64,000 bases of DNA from Arthrobacter zhaoxinii (GTDB lineage: Bacteria > Actinomycetota > Actinomycetes > Actinomycetales > Micrococcaceae), in NCBI RefSeq assembly GCF_025244925.1, contig NZ_CP104275.1, positions 2,604,001-2,668,000 of the forward strand, written 5' to 3'. The notes beneath the pieces were generated by a model, which saw only the letters and a program-made list of their open reading frames with translations, was not told the origin of the DNA and did not search any database. A program made the position numbers and the translations under genes. Below, one piece after another: positions 47,433-56,490 of the stretch; the stretch's first letter is position 1, and the number at the start of each line of letters is the position of its first letter.

Positions 47433-47726
47433 GTGCCCACGTATGCCTACGCCTGCAAGGACTGCTCCCATTCGTTCGATATCCAGCAGTCCTTCAGTGA
47501 AGACTCCCTGACGGTCTGCCCCGAGTGCGGCGGCCGCCTGCGGAAGAAGTTCAACAGCGTCGGAGTTGTCTTCAAGGGCTCCGGTTTCTACCGCACCGAT
47601 TCGCGCGACGCCGCATCCACGGTCCCCGCAGCTCCTGCCAAGTCGGATAGTTCCCCCGCGGCACCTGCCGGAGCCGGAACCTCCGCACCTGCCCCCGCCG
47701 CAGGTTCGGGCAGCTCACAGTCCTAA
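47433..47726 (+). CDS. FmdB-type zinc ribbon protein
   Basis: The 97-residue protein has the N-terminal zinc ribbon PTYAYACKDCSHSFDIQQSF with a second pair in VCPECGGRLRKKF. The last 40 residues are a disordered Ala/Pro/Ser tail. It begins with GTG after AAGGAGG. It was first named for a formamidase regulator, but the role is unknown. A CIRCE element upstream suggests heat-shock control. Confidence 0.9.
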   Translation: MPTYAYACKDCSHSFDIQQSFSEDSLTVCPECGGRLRKKFNSVGVVFKGSGFYRTDSRDAASTVPAAPAKSDSSPAAPAGAGTSAPAPAAGSGSSQS

Positions 47727-47784
47727 GTTCCGCCGCCGGACCGGGCTTCCCGGCACCGTAACTGCCCCGCTGCCGCGGCGGAAC
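47727..47784 (+). terminator. Possible terminator after the fmdB-type gene
   Basis: GTTCCGCCGC and GCGGCGGAAC form a 10-bp stem closing a long loop. It starts right after the stop codon. The loop of about 38 bases and missing T-run lower the confidence. Confidence 0.45.
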
Positions 47785-47891
47785 CCCGGGCCGGCCTTTC
47801 TTCGACCTTTCCTCCACATCGGCACTTTTGCCCGGACGTAGCTGGCACCGCGGGTGCTTCCGGAACCGCGGCTGCTGCCGCGAAGCGTCCC

Positions 47892-48647
47892 ATGGCTAGC
47901 GTGGCTGCCATGCCTTTTCGCCGCCTTATCGCCCGGCCGTTTGCCGGTCCCTATCCGGGCCTGCCTTCCGGTTCCACAGGCCCTGCGGGACGTGTTCGCC
48001 GCTTTATTGTCCGCCACCGCCGTCTGCTGGCAGCCCTGGCCTGCTGTGCGGCCGCCGGATCCGCTGTGGAGGCGTTGGTCCCGGAGACCGCGGTACGGTC
48101 CGCAATGGTCCGCGCTGCCCGGGATTTGCCCGCCGGTACGGTGCTCAATGCCGGAACCCTGGAGACGGTACGTGTGCCCGCAGAGGCCGTTCCGCCGGGC
48201 GCCCACAAACAGCCGGAGGCCTTGCTGGGCCGGCGTCTCGCTACCCCGCTGCTCCAGGGCAGCCCCGTCACTGAAGTCTCCCTCGCCGGCGCCGGGCTGC
48301 TGATCGGCTCTCCGCCCGGGTCCGTGGCCGTTCCTCTGCGCCCTGCAGATCCTTCCGTCCTCGATCTGCTCGGTCCGGGGCAGCTTGTCAACGTTGTTGC
48401 AGGGGCCGACGGTGCGTGGGGCAGCACGGCAGCCGGCGACACGACGGCGGAGGGCGGCGGTGCGGTTGTCCTGGCCGCCTCGGTGCCGGTGCTGTGGGTC
48501 TCCGGCGGCGATGCGGCCGGCGGGTGGCCGGGCAGCGGCGGCGGCGAAGGGTTGGTGGTGGTTGCGGCGGACCGGGACAACGCCGCCCGCCTCACAGCGG
48601 CCTCCGGGTCAGGCGGGGTCTATCTGGTTCTGACGGACGACGGCTAG
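47892..48647 (+). CDS. SAF domain protein (CpaB/RcpC-like)
   Basis: The 251-residue protein has an N-terminal arginine-rich stretch, one membrane segment (LLAALACCAAAGSAVEALV) and an SAF domain (ARDLPAGTVLNAGTLETVRV). CpaB/RcpC proteins of this type help assemble pili, but no pilus genes are in the window. An ATG at 47910 is an alternative start. Confidence 0.75.
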   Translation: MASVAAMPFRRLIARPFAGPYPGLPSGSTGPAGRVRRFIVRHRRLLAALACCAAAGSAVEALVPETAVRSAMVRAARDLPAGTVLNAGTLETVRVPAEAVPPGAHKQPEALLGRRLATPLLQGSPVTEVSLAGAGLLIGSPPGSVAVPLRPADPSVLDLLGPGQLVNVVAGADGAWGSTAAGDTTAEGGGAVVLAASVPVLWVSGGDAAGGWPGSGGGEGLVVVAADRDNAARLTAASGSGGVYLVLTDDG

Positions 48648-48675
48648 GCTGCCGCGGTGCGGGCAGCCCTGCCGG

Positions 48676-48936
48676 TCATCCCCAGTGCGGGGGGCGCTGT
48701 TCCCGCAGCCAGGAATCGCTGTCCTCAAGGCTGTCGCCCCACACCCGGGGATCGTCCTCCTTGGCGGTCACGGGCAAAAGCCCGGCCGCACCGACCGATC
48801 CCGGTGAAACCGCCCGGCGGTTGCCGCGCCGTCGGGGGCTGCGCGGGGCCTCGTGCTCCCCCGCAGCCGGGGCGTTCCCGGAGGCTGCGGCGGTGTTCTC
48901 CGCTGCAGCCTCCGGGTCCACCGGTTCCTCAGTCAT
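48676..48936 (-). CDS. Small acidic conserved-type protein
   Basis: The 86-residue protein has a disordered Ala/Glu/Pro start and an acidic C-terminus (DDPRVWGDSLEDSDSWL ending REQRPPHWG). It lies 3 bases downstream of the helicase-like gene, so it is probably co-transcribed with it. I recognise no domain. Confidence 0.7.
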   Translation of the reverse strand: MTEEPVDPEAAAENTAAASGNAPAAGEHEAPRSPRRRGNRRAVSPGSVGAAGLLPVTAKEDDPRVWGDSLEDSDSWLREQRPPHWG

Positions 48937-48939
48937 CGA

Positions 48940-51900
48940 TTACTCTCCTGCAGTGCTGTCCGGGACGGGGCCCGGCCTCCGGTCACGCATCCGGCTGCTT
49001 CCGTGCGGGGTCACCTTCACCTGTTCGGTCTCCCCCGCGGCATCGTTGGCATCGCTTCCGCCCCCGCTGTTTTCGATCACGTCGTTTTCGACCGCTTCAG
49101 CGCTGCGGGGCACGGGCTTCTGCCCCACGGGTGGATCCGGCAGCTCAAGGTACCGGCTGACAAGGTCAGCACAGGCGGACGGGTCGCTGAAGACCTCGAT
49201 GGTCCACAGCGGCATGTACCGCCAGCCGCGGCGTTCCAGCAGCTGCGGACGGAGCCGGCTGCGTTCACGGACGGACATGGCACGGTACCGTTCCGTGCCG
49301 TCGGATTCGATGGCCAGCGGTGCGGGCGTACCCGCGGGACCGGCCGAATGGGGAGCCGCAGCGACAATGTCGATGGTGCCGTCGTAGTGGTCCCAGACCT
49401 TGGCGCCGCGTTCACGCAGGCGGCCCACCAGGTCCGCGACCAGCGGATCCTCTTCCATGATGCCTCCGGCGGCGGGGGCTTCCACCCGGCCGGTTTCCGG
49501 ATCGAGTTCACGCTTAATGAGCTCGTAGAAGTCCAGTGCGCCGTAGCCCAGGCGCGTCCGGTCCAGGTCCGCGGGTTGGAAGCAGGTCAGCACGTGCTGC
49601 TTGTACCGCGCCCGGGTCATGGCAGTGACGAACTTCTTGCGTCCGTCAGGTGCCGAAAGCGGCCCGAAGTTGTGCAGGGCGCGCCCGTGCGGGGTGCGGC
49701 CGAAGCCGAGGGAGAAGATCACGCAGTCCCGGACCATGCCTACGGCACGGTCCACCGGGACCACCCGGAAGGACTCCGACTTCGCCGTGAAGAAATCGGC
49801 TGCCCAGGGGAAGTTGGCCATCTGGACGCGGATTGCCTCGGCTACCCGCACGGCGTGGCGCGGGCTGGCGGTAATGACACCGAGGGACTGGTGCGGGCGG
49901 CGCCGGATGTGCTCGAAGACCAGGTCGACCACGCGGTTGACTTCCGCCGCAACGCTTTCCACGCCTTCATGGTCGGCGCTCGGCATGCCGGTTCCGTCGG
50001 GCAGGTATTCCACGGAGAGTGCGCGGTGTCCGGTGGTGACTTCGTCGGCACTCGGGACCATGGTGAGGCGGCCGCTGTAGAAGGACTCACTGAGCTGGCG
50101 CAGCAGTGCCTTGTCGGTTCCCCGGTACACGGTGGAGAGGGAGCGGCTGGGCAGGACACGTTCCAGCGCTTCGAAGGCGCTGATCAGTTCCACGTGCTGC
50201 GGAGCCGTACCGGCGGGTTCGACGCCGATGGTGAACGGCCGCGGGCCGCCCAGGCAGCTGTCGCCGAAGGCAATCACCTGCGAAGCGCGGGCCAGTGCCG
50301 GAACCGCGGACTGCAGGCTGGTGGACTCCGCATCAAGCAGGACCACGGTGTCGAAGCGGCGGTGCTCAGGGAGGACCATCGGCAGCACCAGGGGGCTCGC
50401 CGCCCACACCGGCAGCAGGGACGAAACAAGCTCCTCGGACTGCTGGCCCAGGCTCTCCAGGGACAGCTCGCCGTCCTTGAGCAGCTCGCGCAGGTCCTCG
50501 GCAGCACCGCGTGCCGCCTGGACGCCGGCACGCCAGCGTGAGGCAAGGCTCCAGCGCAGGCGGGCGGCACCGGAGGCAATGTGGGCGTTGTCCGCCAGGC
50601 GGTACTCGGCTTCCAGCCGGCGCAGGCTGTTGCCGTCCGACATGGCAAGGTAGTCGTCCCCGCTGATCATGGCTTCGAGGGCGGACTGCCACCAGGCCAG
50701 TTCCAGCTCATAACCGACGTGGCGGGGCTGGACCTCGCGTGCGCTCAGGTCATCCAGCAGTTCACCGAGGCCCTGGGCACGCATCTCGTCGAGCAGCAGG
50801 GTCCGCTCGGGCAGCGTTTCCAGGGTTTCCCGGTCCCCCGCCAGCTCGCTGAGCTGCTTCTCGAGTTCATCAAGCGGCAGGGAGGCCAGATCCGGGTGGA
50901 ACGGGGTCTCGGCCAGGATCTCGGTGAGGGTATCCAGCTGGCGCTTCACCAGCAGGTAGGAGCGGTTGATCTCGGCCAGCCCGGTGGGCACCGAGGGGTG
51001 GCGCTGGGTGGTCGCATAGCGGGTCCAGACCGCACGCTGCTGCTGGACTTCGGCCAGGGAAGCGTGCAGGTCTGAAATGTGGACACCGGGACGGACATAT
51101 TCCTTGGCCACGCGCCGCAGGCGGGAGCGGGTCATGGAACTCATGTCGATGCCGCGCTCGCGCCGCCAGGAAGACGAGGCGGTTGCGGAGATCAGGTCCG
51201 TTACCGGGCGGTCGAAAATGTCCGGGGTGAACTTGTCCAGGCTTTCCCGCACGGCAACGAGCAGTTCAAGCTGCTCGCCCCACTGGGCAAAGGTTTCACC
51301 AAGGCGGATTTCGGAGTGCCCGGCCACGTCCTGGACCTTGGCGCGCAGTGCCGGAAGGTCCGCGGCAAGGGTCTGGGTCAGCGTGTACGCCTCTTCCGTT
51401 TCCTTGCGGTTGAGCAGTTTGGCGCCGTACCACGGGCTGGTGGTTGCGGCCCGGCTGAAGCTGCCCAGTTCGGCGGCCCGGCGCAGGCGGCCGGAAAGTT
51501 CGGTGCGGTCGGTGATGCTGTCCAGGACGCTGCGCTTGAGCCGGACGGTGGTGGCCGGCGCCGGGTTCATGGAGGTCAGCTCGGCCAGGGACTGCATGGC
51601 CTGGTAGGGCGAGCAGCCCCAGCGGCGGCGGACGTTGTGCAGCGACTTCACGTGGTCGCGGAGCTGGTGGCGGTTTTCGAGCAGGACCTTGTGCAGGCTC
51701 TGCAGTTCCGGGGCCTGCGACTTTTCGTTGCGCACGATGGCCCGGACCAGCTGGTCCTTCAGCTGCTGCTGGGTGAGCCCGGCGTTAACCTGCAGGATCA
51801 GGGAGCCGAGCTGCATTGAATCCAGTTCGGAGACGAACTGGTTGAGGGTGCCGCGGCGTTCGGCGACTACCAGGACGGACTTGCCGGCGTTGGCCAGTGC

Positions 51901-52815
51901 GGCGACGGCGTTGAGCGCCGTCTGCGTCTGGCCCGTACCGGCCGGCGCGGAGACCACCAGTGACTGGCCTGCGTTGATCAGGTCCAGGACTTCCTGCTGC
52001 TGCCGGTCGGCGTCGAGGATGAGCAGTTCGTCCGCGGGGTCGCGCTCGTCCAGTGCCGGAAGGTCCAGCGGTTCGGCGACGACGGGACCGGCAGAGCCGT
52101 CCCGTGCAGCATCGATCAGGGCGCGGAGGATCGGGTGGGCGGGATCCAGGGCAGGATCCTCGCTCAGGTCCGACAGGTCCGCGAAGGTGGAGACCAGCAG
52201 ACGGTGTTCAATATTGATCCCGCGGACGCTGCCGGTGACGGCGCGGAGCTTTTCCAGCACCGGGTGGGGATCGAAGCGGGCGGTGCCGTACGCCAGGCGG
52301 GTCAGCGCGTCGACGTCGATGTCCAGGCCCTGTTCCTGCTGCAGGTGCCGGACCAGGGCAGGATTCAGCGCTGCCTTTTCGGTCAGCTGCAGCTCGTAGT
52401 CATCCTGCGATGCGTGGACCGTCAGGGCAACCGGGGTCAGCAGCACGGGCGCGGTCAGGGACTCGGGCCGCACCGCATCGTCGGAAGCGTAGCGCCATGA
52501 CGCGGTGCCGGCAGCCATGTAGCCGACGTCGATACCGCGGTCAGTGCCCAGCTCATAGATCTTGGCACGCAGCAGGCGCCCTGCCTTCATGGCGGCACCG
52601 TACTGATCTGCGTCCCGCAGCAGGGTCGACAGGCGGGTACGCCGGCCGGCAAGCAGCTGCGCCAGGCCGGAAGGATGCGCGTGCGTGAGGTCGATGCTGT
52701 TGGCTGCGGACGGCGTGAAATGGAGCAGTGTGTCCGTTCCGGCGTGCTGTCCCAGTTGTCCCAGCCACGGCAGCAGGAAGTCCGAGGGATTCTCCCCGGT
52801 ATTCTGCTCAGACAC
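48940..52815 (-). CDS. Large helicase-like protein with degenerate ATPase motifs and a Vsr-like C-terminal nuclease fold
   Basis: The 1291-residue protein has the layout of superfamily 1 DNA2-like helicases of the DUF4011 kind. The motifs are altered: Walker A reads SAPAGTGQTQTAL (the Lys is Gln), Walker B reads VVLLDAEST instead of DEAS, motif III reads FGDSCLGG without the Gln, and the motif V region reads VGMVRDCVIFSLGFGRTPHG. The arginine motif MTRARYKQHVL is kept. A C-terminal Vsr/DUF559-like segment (PLAIESDGTERY, RLRPQLLERRGWRYMPLW) follows. The GTG at 52815 follows AGAGGG. It may bind nucleic acid without strong ATPase activity. Confidence 0.8.
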   Translation of the reverse strand: MSEQNTGENPSDFLLPWLGQLGQHAGTDTLLHFTPSAANSIDLTHAHPSGLAQLLAGRRTRLSTLLRDADQYGAAMKAGRLLRAKIYELGTDRGIDVGYMAAGTASWRYASDDAVRPESLTAPVLLTPVALTVHASQDDYELQLTEKAALNPALVRHLQQEQGLDIDVDALTRLAYGTARFDPHPVLEKLRAVTGSVRGINIEHRLLVSTFADLSDLSEDPALDPAHPILRALIDAARDGSAGPVVAEPLDLPALDERDPADELLILDADRQQQEVLDLINAGQSLVVSAPAGTGQTQTALNAVAALANAGKSVLVVAERRGTLNQFVSELDSMQLGSLILQVNAGLTQQQLKDQLVRAIVRNEKSQAPELQSLHKVLLENRHQLRDHVKSLHNVRRRWGCSPYQAMQSLAELTSMNPAPATTVRLKRSVLDSITDRTELSGRLRRAAELGSFSRAATTSPWYGAKLLNRKETEEAYTLTQTLAADLPALRAKVQDVAGHSEIRLGETFAQWGEQLELLVAVRESLDKFTPDIFDRPVTDLISATASSSWRRERGIDMSSMTRSRLRRVAKEYVRPGVHISDLHASLAEVQQQRAVWTRYATTQRHPSVPTGLAEINRSYLLVKRQLDTLTEILAETPFHPDLASLPLDELEKQLSELAGDRETLETLPERTLLLDEMRAQGLGELLDDLSAREVQPRHVGYELELAWWQSALEAMISGDDYLAMSDGNSLRRLEAEYRLADNAHIASGAARLRWSLASRWRAGVQAARGAAEDLRELLKDGELSLESLGQQSEELVSSLLPVWAASPLVLPMVLPEHRRFDTVVLLDAESTSLQSAVPALARASQVIAFGDSCLGGPRPFTIGVEPAGTAPQHVELISAFEALERVLPSRSLSTVYRGTDKALLRQLSESFYSGRLTMVPSADEVTTGHRALSVEYLPDGTGMPSADHEGVESVAAEVNRVVDLVFEHIRRRPHQSLGVITASPRHAVRVAEAIRVQMANFPWAADFFTAKSESFRVVPVDRAVGMVRDCVIFSLGFGRTPHGRALHNFGPLSAPDGRKKFVTAMTRARYKQHVLTCFQPADLDRTRLGYGALDFYELIKRELDPETGRVEAPAAGGIMEEDPLVADLVGRLRERGAKVWDHYDGTIDIVAAAPHSAGPAGTPAPLAIESDGTERYRAMSVRERSRLRPQLLERRGWRYMPLWTIEVFSDPSACADLVSRYLELPDPPVGQKPVPRSAEAVENDVIENSGGGSDANDAAGETEQVKVTPHGSSRMRDRRPGPVPDSTAGE

Positions 52816-52922
52816 TAGTGCCCTCTTTTCTGCACTTCCGCGCGTTCTCGACCAAATTGGCATACCTTCAAAACTATCGCGTCGGAGCGGGTTTCCCGAA
52901 CATAGCAACGCGGGGAGACAAA

Positions 52923-52953
52923 ACAGAGGACGGCCGAAACGGCCGTCCTCTGT
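52923..52953. terminator. Terminator after guaA
   Basis: CAGAGGACGGCCG-AAA-CGGCCGTCCTCTG is a perfect 13-bp stem, right after the guaA stop. It stops guaA transcription before the helicase-like gene. Confidence 0.9.
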
Positions 52954-52963
52954 CCCCGTTACG

Positions 52964-54553
52964 CTATTCCCACTCGATTGTTCCCGGCGGCTTGCTGGTT
53001 ACGTCCAGCACCACGCGGTTAATTCCGTCCACTTCATTGGTGATGCGGTTGGAGATCCGGGCCAGCAGATCGTACGGAAGCCGGGACCAGTCAGCGGTCA
53101 TCGCGTCTTCGCTGGACACCGGCCGCAGCACGATCGGGTGCCCGTAGGTCCGGCCGTCGCCCTGCACTCCGACGCTGCGCACATCGGCCAGGAGCACTAC
53201 CGGCATCTGCCACACTTCATCGTCGAGACCGGCGCTGGTCAGTTCGGCGCGGGCGATGGCGTCCGCGCGGCGGAGCAGGTCGAGCCGCTCCTGAGTGACC
53301 TCGCCGACAATCCGGATGCCGAGCCCGGGACCGGGGAAGGGCTGGCGCCCGACGATTTCGGCCGGCAGGCCGAGCTCGGCGCCCACGGCACGGACCTCGT
53401 CCTTGAAGAGCGCCCGCAGGGGCTCCACCAGTTCGAACTTCATGTCTTCGGGAAGCCCGCCCACGTTGTGGTGGCTCTTGATGTTGGCTGCGCCTTCACC
53501 GCCGCCGGATTCGACGACGTCCGGGTACAGGGTGCCCTGGACCAGGAAGCGGATGGGTTCACCCTCTGCCTCGGCCTTGGACATGATGGACCGTTCGGCT
53601 TCTTCGAAGGCGCGGATGAATTCGCGGCCGATGATTTTGCGCTTGGTTTCCGGGTCGGAGACTCCGGCCAGCGCGGTCAGGAAGCGTTCCTGTTCGTCGG
53701 CGACGTACAGGTTGACGCCGGTGGCAGCCACGAAGTCGCGTTCCACCTGCTCGGCTTCGCCTTCGCGGAGCAGACCGTGGTCAACGAAGACACAGGTCAG
53801 CTGGTCACCGACGGCGCGCTGCACCAGGGCCGCTGCCACGGCGGAGTCGACGCCGCCGGACAGGCCGCAGATAACCCGCGAATTGCCCACCTGGGCGCGG
53901 ATACGTGCAACCTGCTCTTCAACGATGTTGCCGGTGGTCCAGCTCCGTTCGAGCTTGGCCCCCTTGAAGAGGAAGTTCTCCAGCACGGCCTGGCCGTGGG
54001 CGGAGTGCTTGACCTCGGGGTGCCACTGGACGCCGTACAGACCTTTCGCCTCGTTGGCGAAGGCAGCGACGGGGGCGCCTGCGGTACTGGCCAGGACATC
54101 GAAGCCCTCGGGCGCTTCCTGCACGCTGTCGCCGTGGCTCATCCAGGTGTTCTGCTCGTCGGGGGTGCCTTCAAGGATCGAGCGGGCGCCGCCGACGGCG
54201 CGTGCGTCGGTGGAGCCGTACTCCCGCAGCCCCGTCTTGGCGACCTTGCCGCCCATGGCGGCAGCCATGGCCTGGAAGCCGTAGCAGATGCCGAAGACCG
54301 GAACACCGGATTCGAACAGGTCTGCATCGACCTTGGGGGCGCCTTCGGCGTACACGCTGGAGGGGCCGCCGGAGAGAATAATGGCAGCCGGATTCTTCGC
54401 GAGCAGCTGCTCGGTGCTGTAGGTGTGGGGAACCACCTCGGAGTAGACATCTGCTTCGCGCACCCGGCGGGCAATCAGCTGGGCGTACTGCGCTCCGTAG
54501 TCCACAACAAGGACGGGCCGCTCTTCAATGGGATCAGTCGCGGGATTAGTCAC
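52964..54553 (-). CDS. guaA: GMP synthase (glutamine-hydrolysing)
   Basis: The 529-residue enzyme has the class I glutaminase ([19 protein letters not shown] with the nucleophile Cys; QWHPEVKHS), the ATP pyrophosphatase loop [16 protein letters not shown] and the C-terminal dimer domain ending [12 protein letters not shown]. It turns XMP into GMP, the last step after guaB. Confidence 0.97.
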   Translation of the reverse strand: MTNPATDPIEERPVLVVDYGAQYAQLIARRVREADVYSEVVPHTYSTEQLLAKNPAAIILSGGPSSVYAEGAPKVDADLFESGVPVFGICYGFQAMAAAMGGKVAKTGLREYGSTDARAVGGARSILEGTPDEQNTWMSHGDSVQEAPEGFDVLASTAGAPVAAFANEAKGLYGVQWHPEVKHSAHGQAVLENFLFKGAKLERSWTTGNIVEEQVARIRAQVGNSRVICGLSGGVDSAVAAALVQRAVGDQLTCVFVDHGLLREGEAEQVERDFVAATGVNLYVADEQERFLTALAGVSDPETKRKIIGREFIRAFEEAERSIMSKAEAEGEPIRFLVQGTLYPDVVESGGGEGAANIKSHHNVGGLPEDMKFELVEPLRALFKDEVRAVGAELGLPAEIVGRQPFPGPGLGIRIVGEVTQERLDLLRRADAIARAELTSAGLDDEVWQMPVVLLADVRSVGVQGDGRTYGHPIVLRPVSSEDAMTADWSRLPYDLLARISNRITNEVDGINRVVLDVTSKPPGTIEWE

Positions 54554-54636
54554 GTTTCAAGGATAGTCGGCCCGCCGCCGGCCGCGCACACCGGACCGCG
54601 GCTGCGGAACGGCCGGGCGGACGGCGATCCGCTCCC

Positions 54637-55053
54637 CTAGTAGCGCTTGGCCGCTTCAGGATGGGCTTCGAGCTCGGTCAGGACCTGCTTGTGGATCCGG
54701 CCTTCGACCACAAAGGAGAGGAACGGCACAACGCCGCCCAGCGCAATCAGGATGAACTTGGAGAACGGCCAGCGCATCAGCTGCCACAGCCGGAAGTCGG
54801 ACAGCAAGTACACCACGTACATCCAGCCGTGCAGGATGAGCACGCCGATGGAGAGGTTGACCCCGCCGACAATGATCTCAGTGTCGAAACCGTACTTCGC
54901 GATCATCTCCACCACGAGGGCGAGCAGCAGCACACCGGTCACATAGGAAAAGACCTTGTAGAACTTCAGGGCCGAGCGGATCTGGGCATGGGTACCGCCG
55001 AACCGGCGCTTCTTTTTCCTCGGTGCCTTGGCGGTGCTTGCGGATTCGCTCAC
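54637..55053 (-). CDS. DUF3817 membrane protein
   Basis: The 138-residue protein has a basic N-terminus and three or four membrane segments (VTGVLLLALVVEMIAKYGF, LSIGVLILHGWMYVVYLLS and FILIALGGVVPFLSFVVEGR), matching DUF3817. Its ATG overlaps the SURF1 stop by four bases, so the pair is coupled. Confidence 0.9.
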   Translation of the reverse strand: MSESASTAKAPRKKKRRFGGTHAQIRSALKFYKVFSYVTGVLLLALVVEMIAKYGFDTEIIVGGVNLSIGVLILHGWMYVVYLLSDFRLWQLMRWPFSKFILIALGGVVPFLSFVVEGRIHKQVLTELEAHPEAAKRY

Positions 55054-55865
55054 TTGGTTACCTCACTGCTGGGGTGTTCGTTGTCGGGTTCGGGTGCGTC
55101 GTCGTCGTGGTCGTCGTCCTCGTACTCATCGTCCTCGAGGCTGCGCTGGTACTCGTCGGCCACCAGGCGCCACCAGAGGAAGACGGAGAAGCCGGCGAAA
55201 ACGATCCACTCGAGCGCGTAGAAGATATTGAGCCAGTTGACCGGGGTGTCCTCGGGCTGGGCATCCACGACCACGGGTTCCATGCTTCCGGTGTCAACGG
55301 CCGCGCCGTCCACGGTGATCTCCGAGGCGGTGACGAAGGCGGAGTAGGCGGGCGCGTCCCACAGGTTGATGAGTTCAGCGGTGGACAGCGCGGCCACGCG
55401 GCCCTCCGTGGGCGTCGTCGCCACCAGCGGTGCCTCCGAAGGCAGGAGCCGGCCGACGACGGCGGCCTCGCCGTCCGGTACGTCGGTCACGTCGTCCGGG
55501 TCGGAAACCCAGCCGCGGACCACCGGAATGAATTCACCCGCCGGTGCGCCGTCCACGGTGAAGGCGGTGACCGCCCAGTAGCCCATGTCGCCGTCCTGGA
55601 GCCGCTGCTCCACGAGGACCGACTTGTCCGGGTCAAAGGAACCGGTGAACGAGACCATCTGGTCCGCTTCGGTTTCATACATCGGTTTGCCCGGGGTGAA
55701 GGCCTCGGTCAGCGGACGGACGTCCTCGGTGGCCCGGGGCTCCGCGGATTCGTCAGTGTCGGCATTGGAAAACTGCCACTGGCTCAACAGCACAAAGACC
55801 GTCGAGAGGATCAGGGCAAAGAGCAGTCCGGCGATCCAACGCGGCTGCAGAGCAGTTTTGAGCAC
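55050..55865 (-). CDS. SURF1 family protein
   Basis: The 271-residue protein has two membrane segments, one near the start (WIAGLLFALILSTVFVLLSQ) and one late (FYALEWIVFAGFSVFLWW), with a periplasmic-side domain between, the SURF1 arrangement. SURF1 helps assemble cytochrome c oxidase. The C-terminus is a long acidic Asp/Glu tail after the second membrane segment. Confidence 0.92.
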   Translation of the reverse strand: MLKTALQPRWIAGLLFALILSTVFVLLSQWQFSNADTDESAEPRATEDVRPLTEAFTPGKPMYETEADQMVSFTGSFDPDKSVLVEQRLQDGDMGYWAVTAFTVDGAPAGEFIPVVRGWVSDPDDVTDVPDGEAAVVGRLLPSEAPLVATTPTEGRVAALSTAELINLWDAPAYSAFVTASEITVDGAAVDTGSMEPVVVDAQPEDTPVNWLNIFYALEWIVFAGFSVFLWWRLVADEYQRSLEDDEYEDDDHDDDAPEPDNEHPSSEVTK

Positions 55866-55920
55866 CTGTTAACGGTACTTCGTGAAGCTGTAGAAAACCC
55901 AATGCCGGTGAGCGGCCGCC

Positions 55921-56457
55921 TCAGTGGTCAAAAAAGACCAGCGAAGAGTTGATCAGTTCGGCTATGACCTCGGCATCATTGGCCCGGCGCAGGGAGTCCC
56001 GGAAGGAAGGCCGGAACAGGGACCGGGCAATCGTGGCAAGGACTTCCAGATGGTGGGAGAAGGACGCCGCCGGCGTGGCAATCAGCAGGACAACGGTGGC
56101 CGGACCGTCCGACGCCCCGAAATCGATGCTGTGGCCGTAGCGGGCGATCCCCACCGCGATGGAGGTTTCCTGCACATACTCGCTGCGCGCATGGGGCAGG
56201 CCGATCCCGCCGGGCAGGCCGGTTGCCATCTGGTGCTCCCGGGCATTCACCTGCTCCAGGAAGCCCTCCAGGTTGCTGATCCGCCCGGCCCGGAACAGCC
56301 GTTCCGCCAGCTGCCGTGCGGCGTCGTACCGGTCTGCGGCTTCCATGGAGAGAATCACCAGGCCGGGTTCGGTCAGCACTGCTCCGGCTTCATTCAGGGT
56401 AAGTTCCCCGTCCCGGGGCGGCACCGGGGATTGTCCGGCCGACTGTTGTTCATTCAA
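55921..56457 (-). CDS. PTS EIIA component (fructose/mannitol or PtsN type)
   Basis: The 178-residue protein has the EIIA(Fru) fold with the phosphorylated His in GIGLPHARSEYV and later IATPAASFSHHLEVLATIA. Residues 1-30 are an extension. No other PTS part is adjacent, so it may be regulatory. It lies 33 bases downstream of glpD on the same strand. Confidence 0.9.
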   Translation of the reverse strand: MNEQQSAGQSPVPPRDGELTLNEAGAVLTEPGLVILSMEAADRYDAARQLAERLFRAGRISNLEGFLEQVNAREHQMATGLPGGIGLPHARSEYVQETSIAVGIARYGHSIDFGASDGPATVVLLIATPAASFSHHLEVLATIARSLFRPSFRDSLRRANDAEVIAELINSSLVFFDH

Positions 56458-56490
56458 GGAGCGTTCGTCGTTTCCATTGGTCGCGGTGCG

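Noticed and set aside
48853..50541. Plus-strand open frame (562 codons) opposite the helicase-like gene
   Set aside because: No ribosome-binding site, no recognisable domain, and fully inside a real gene on the other strand.
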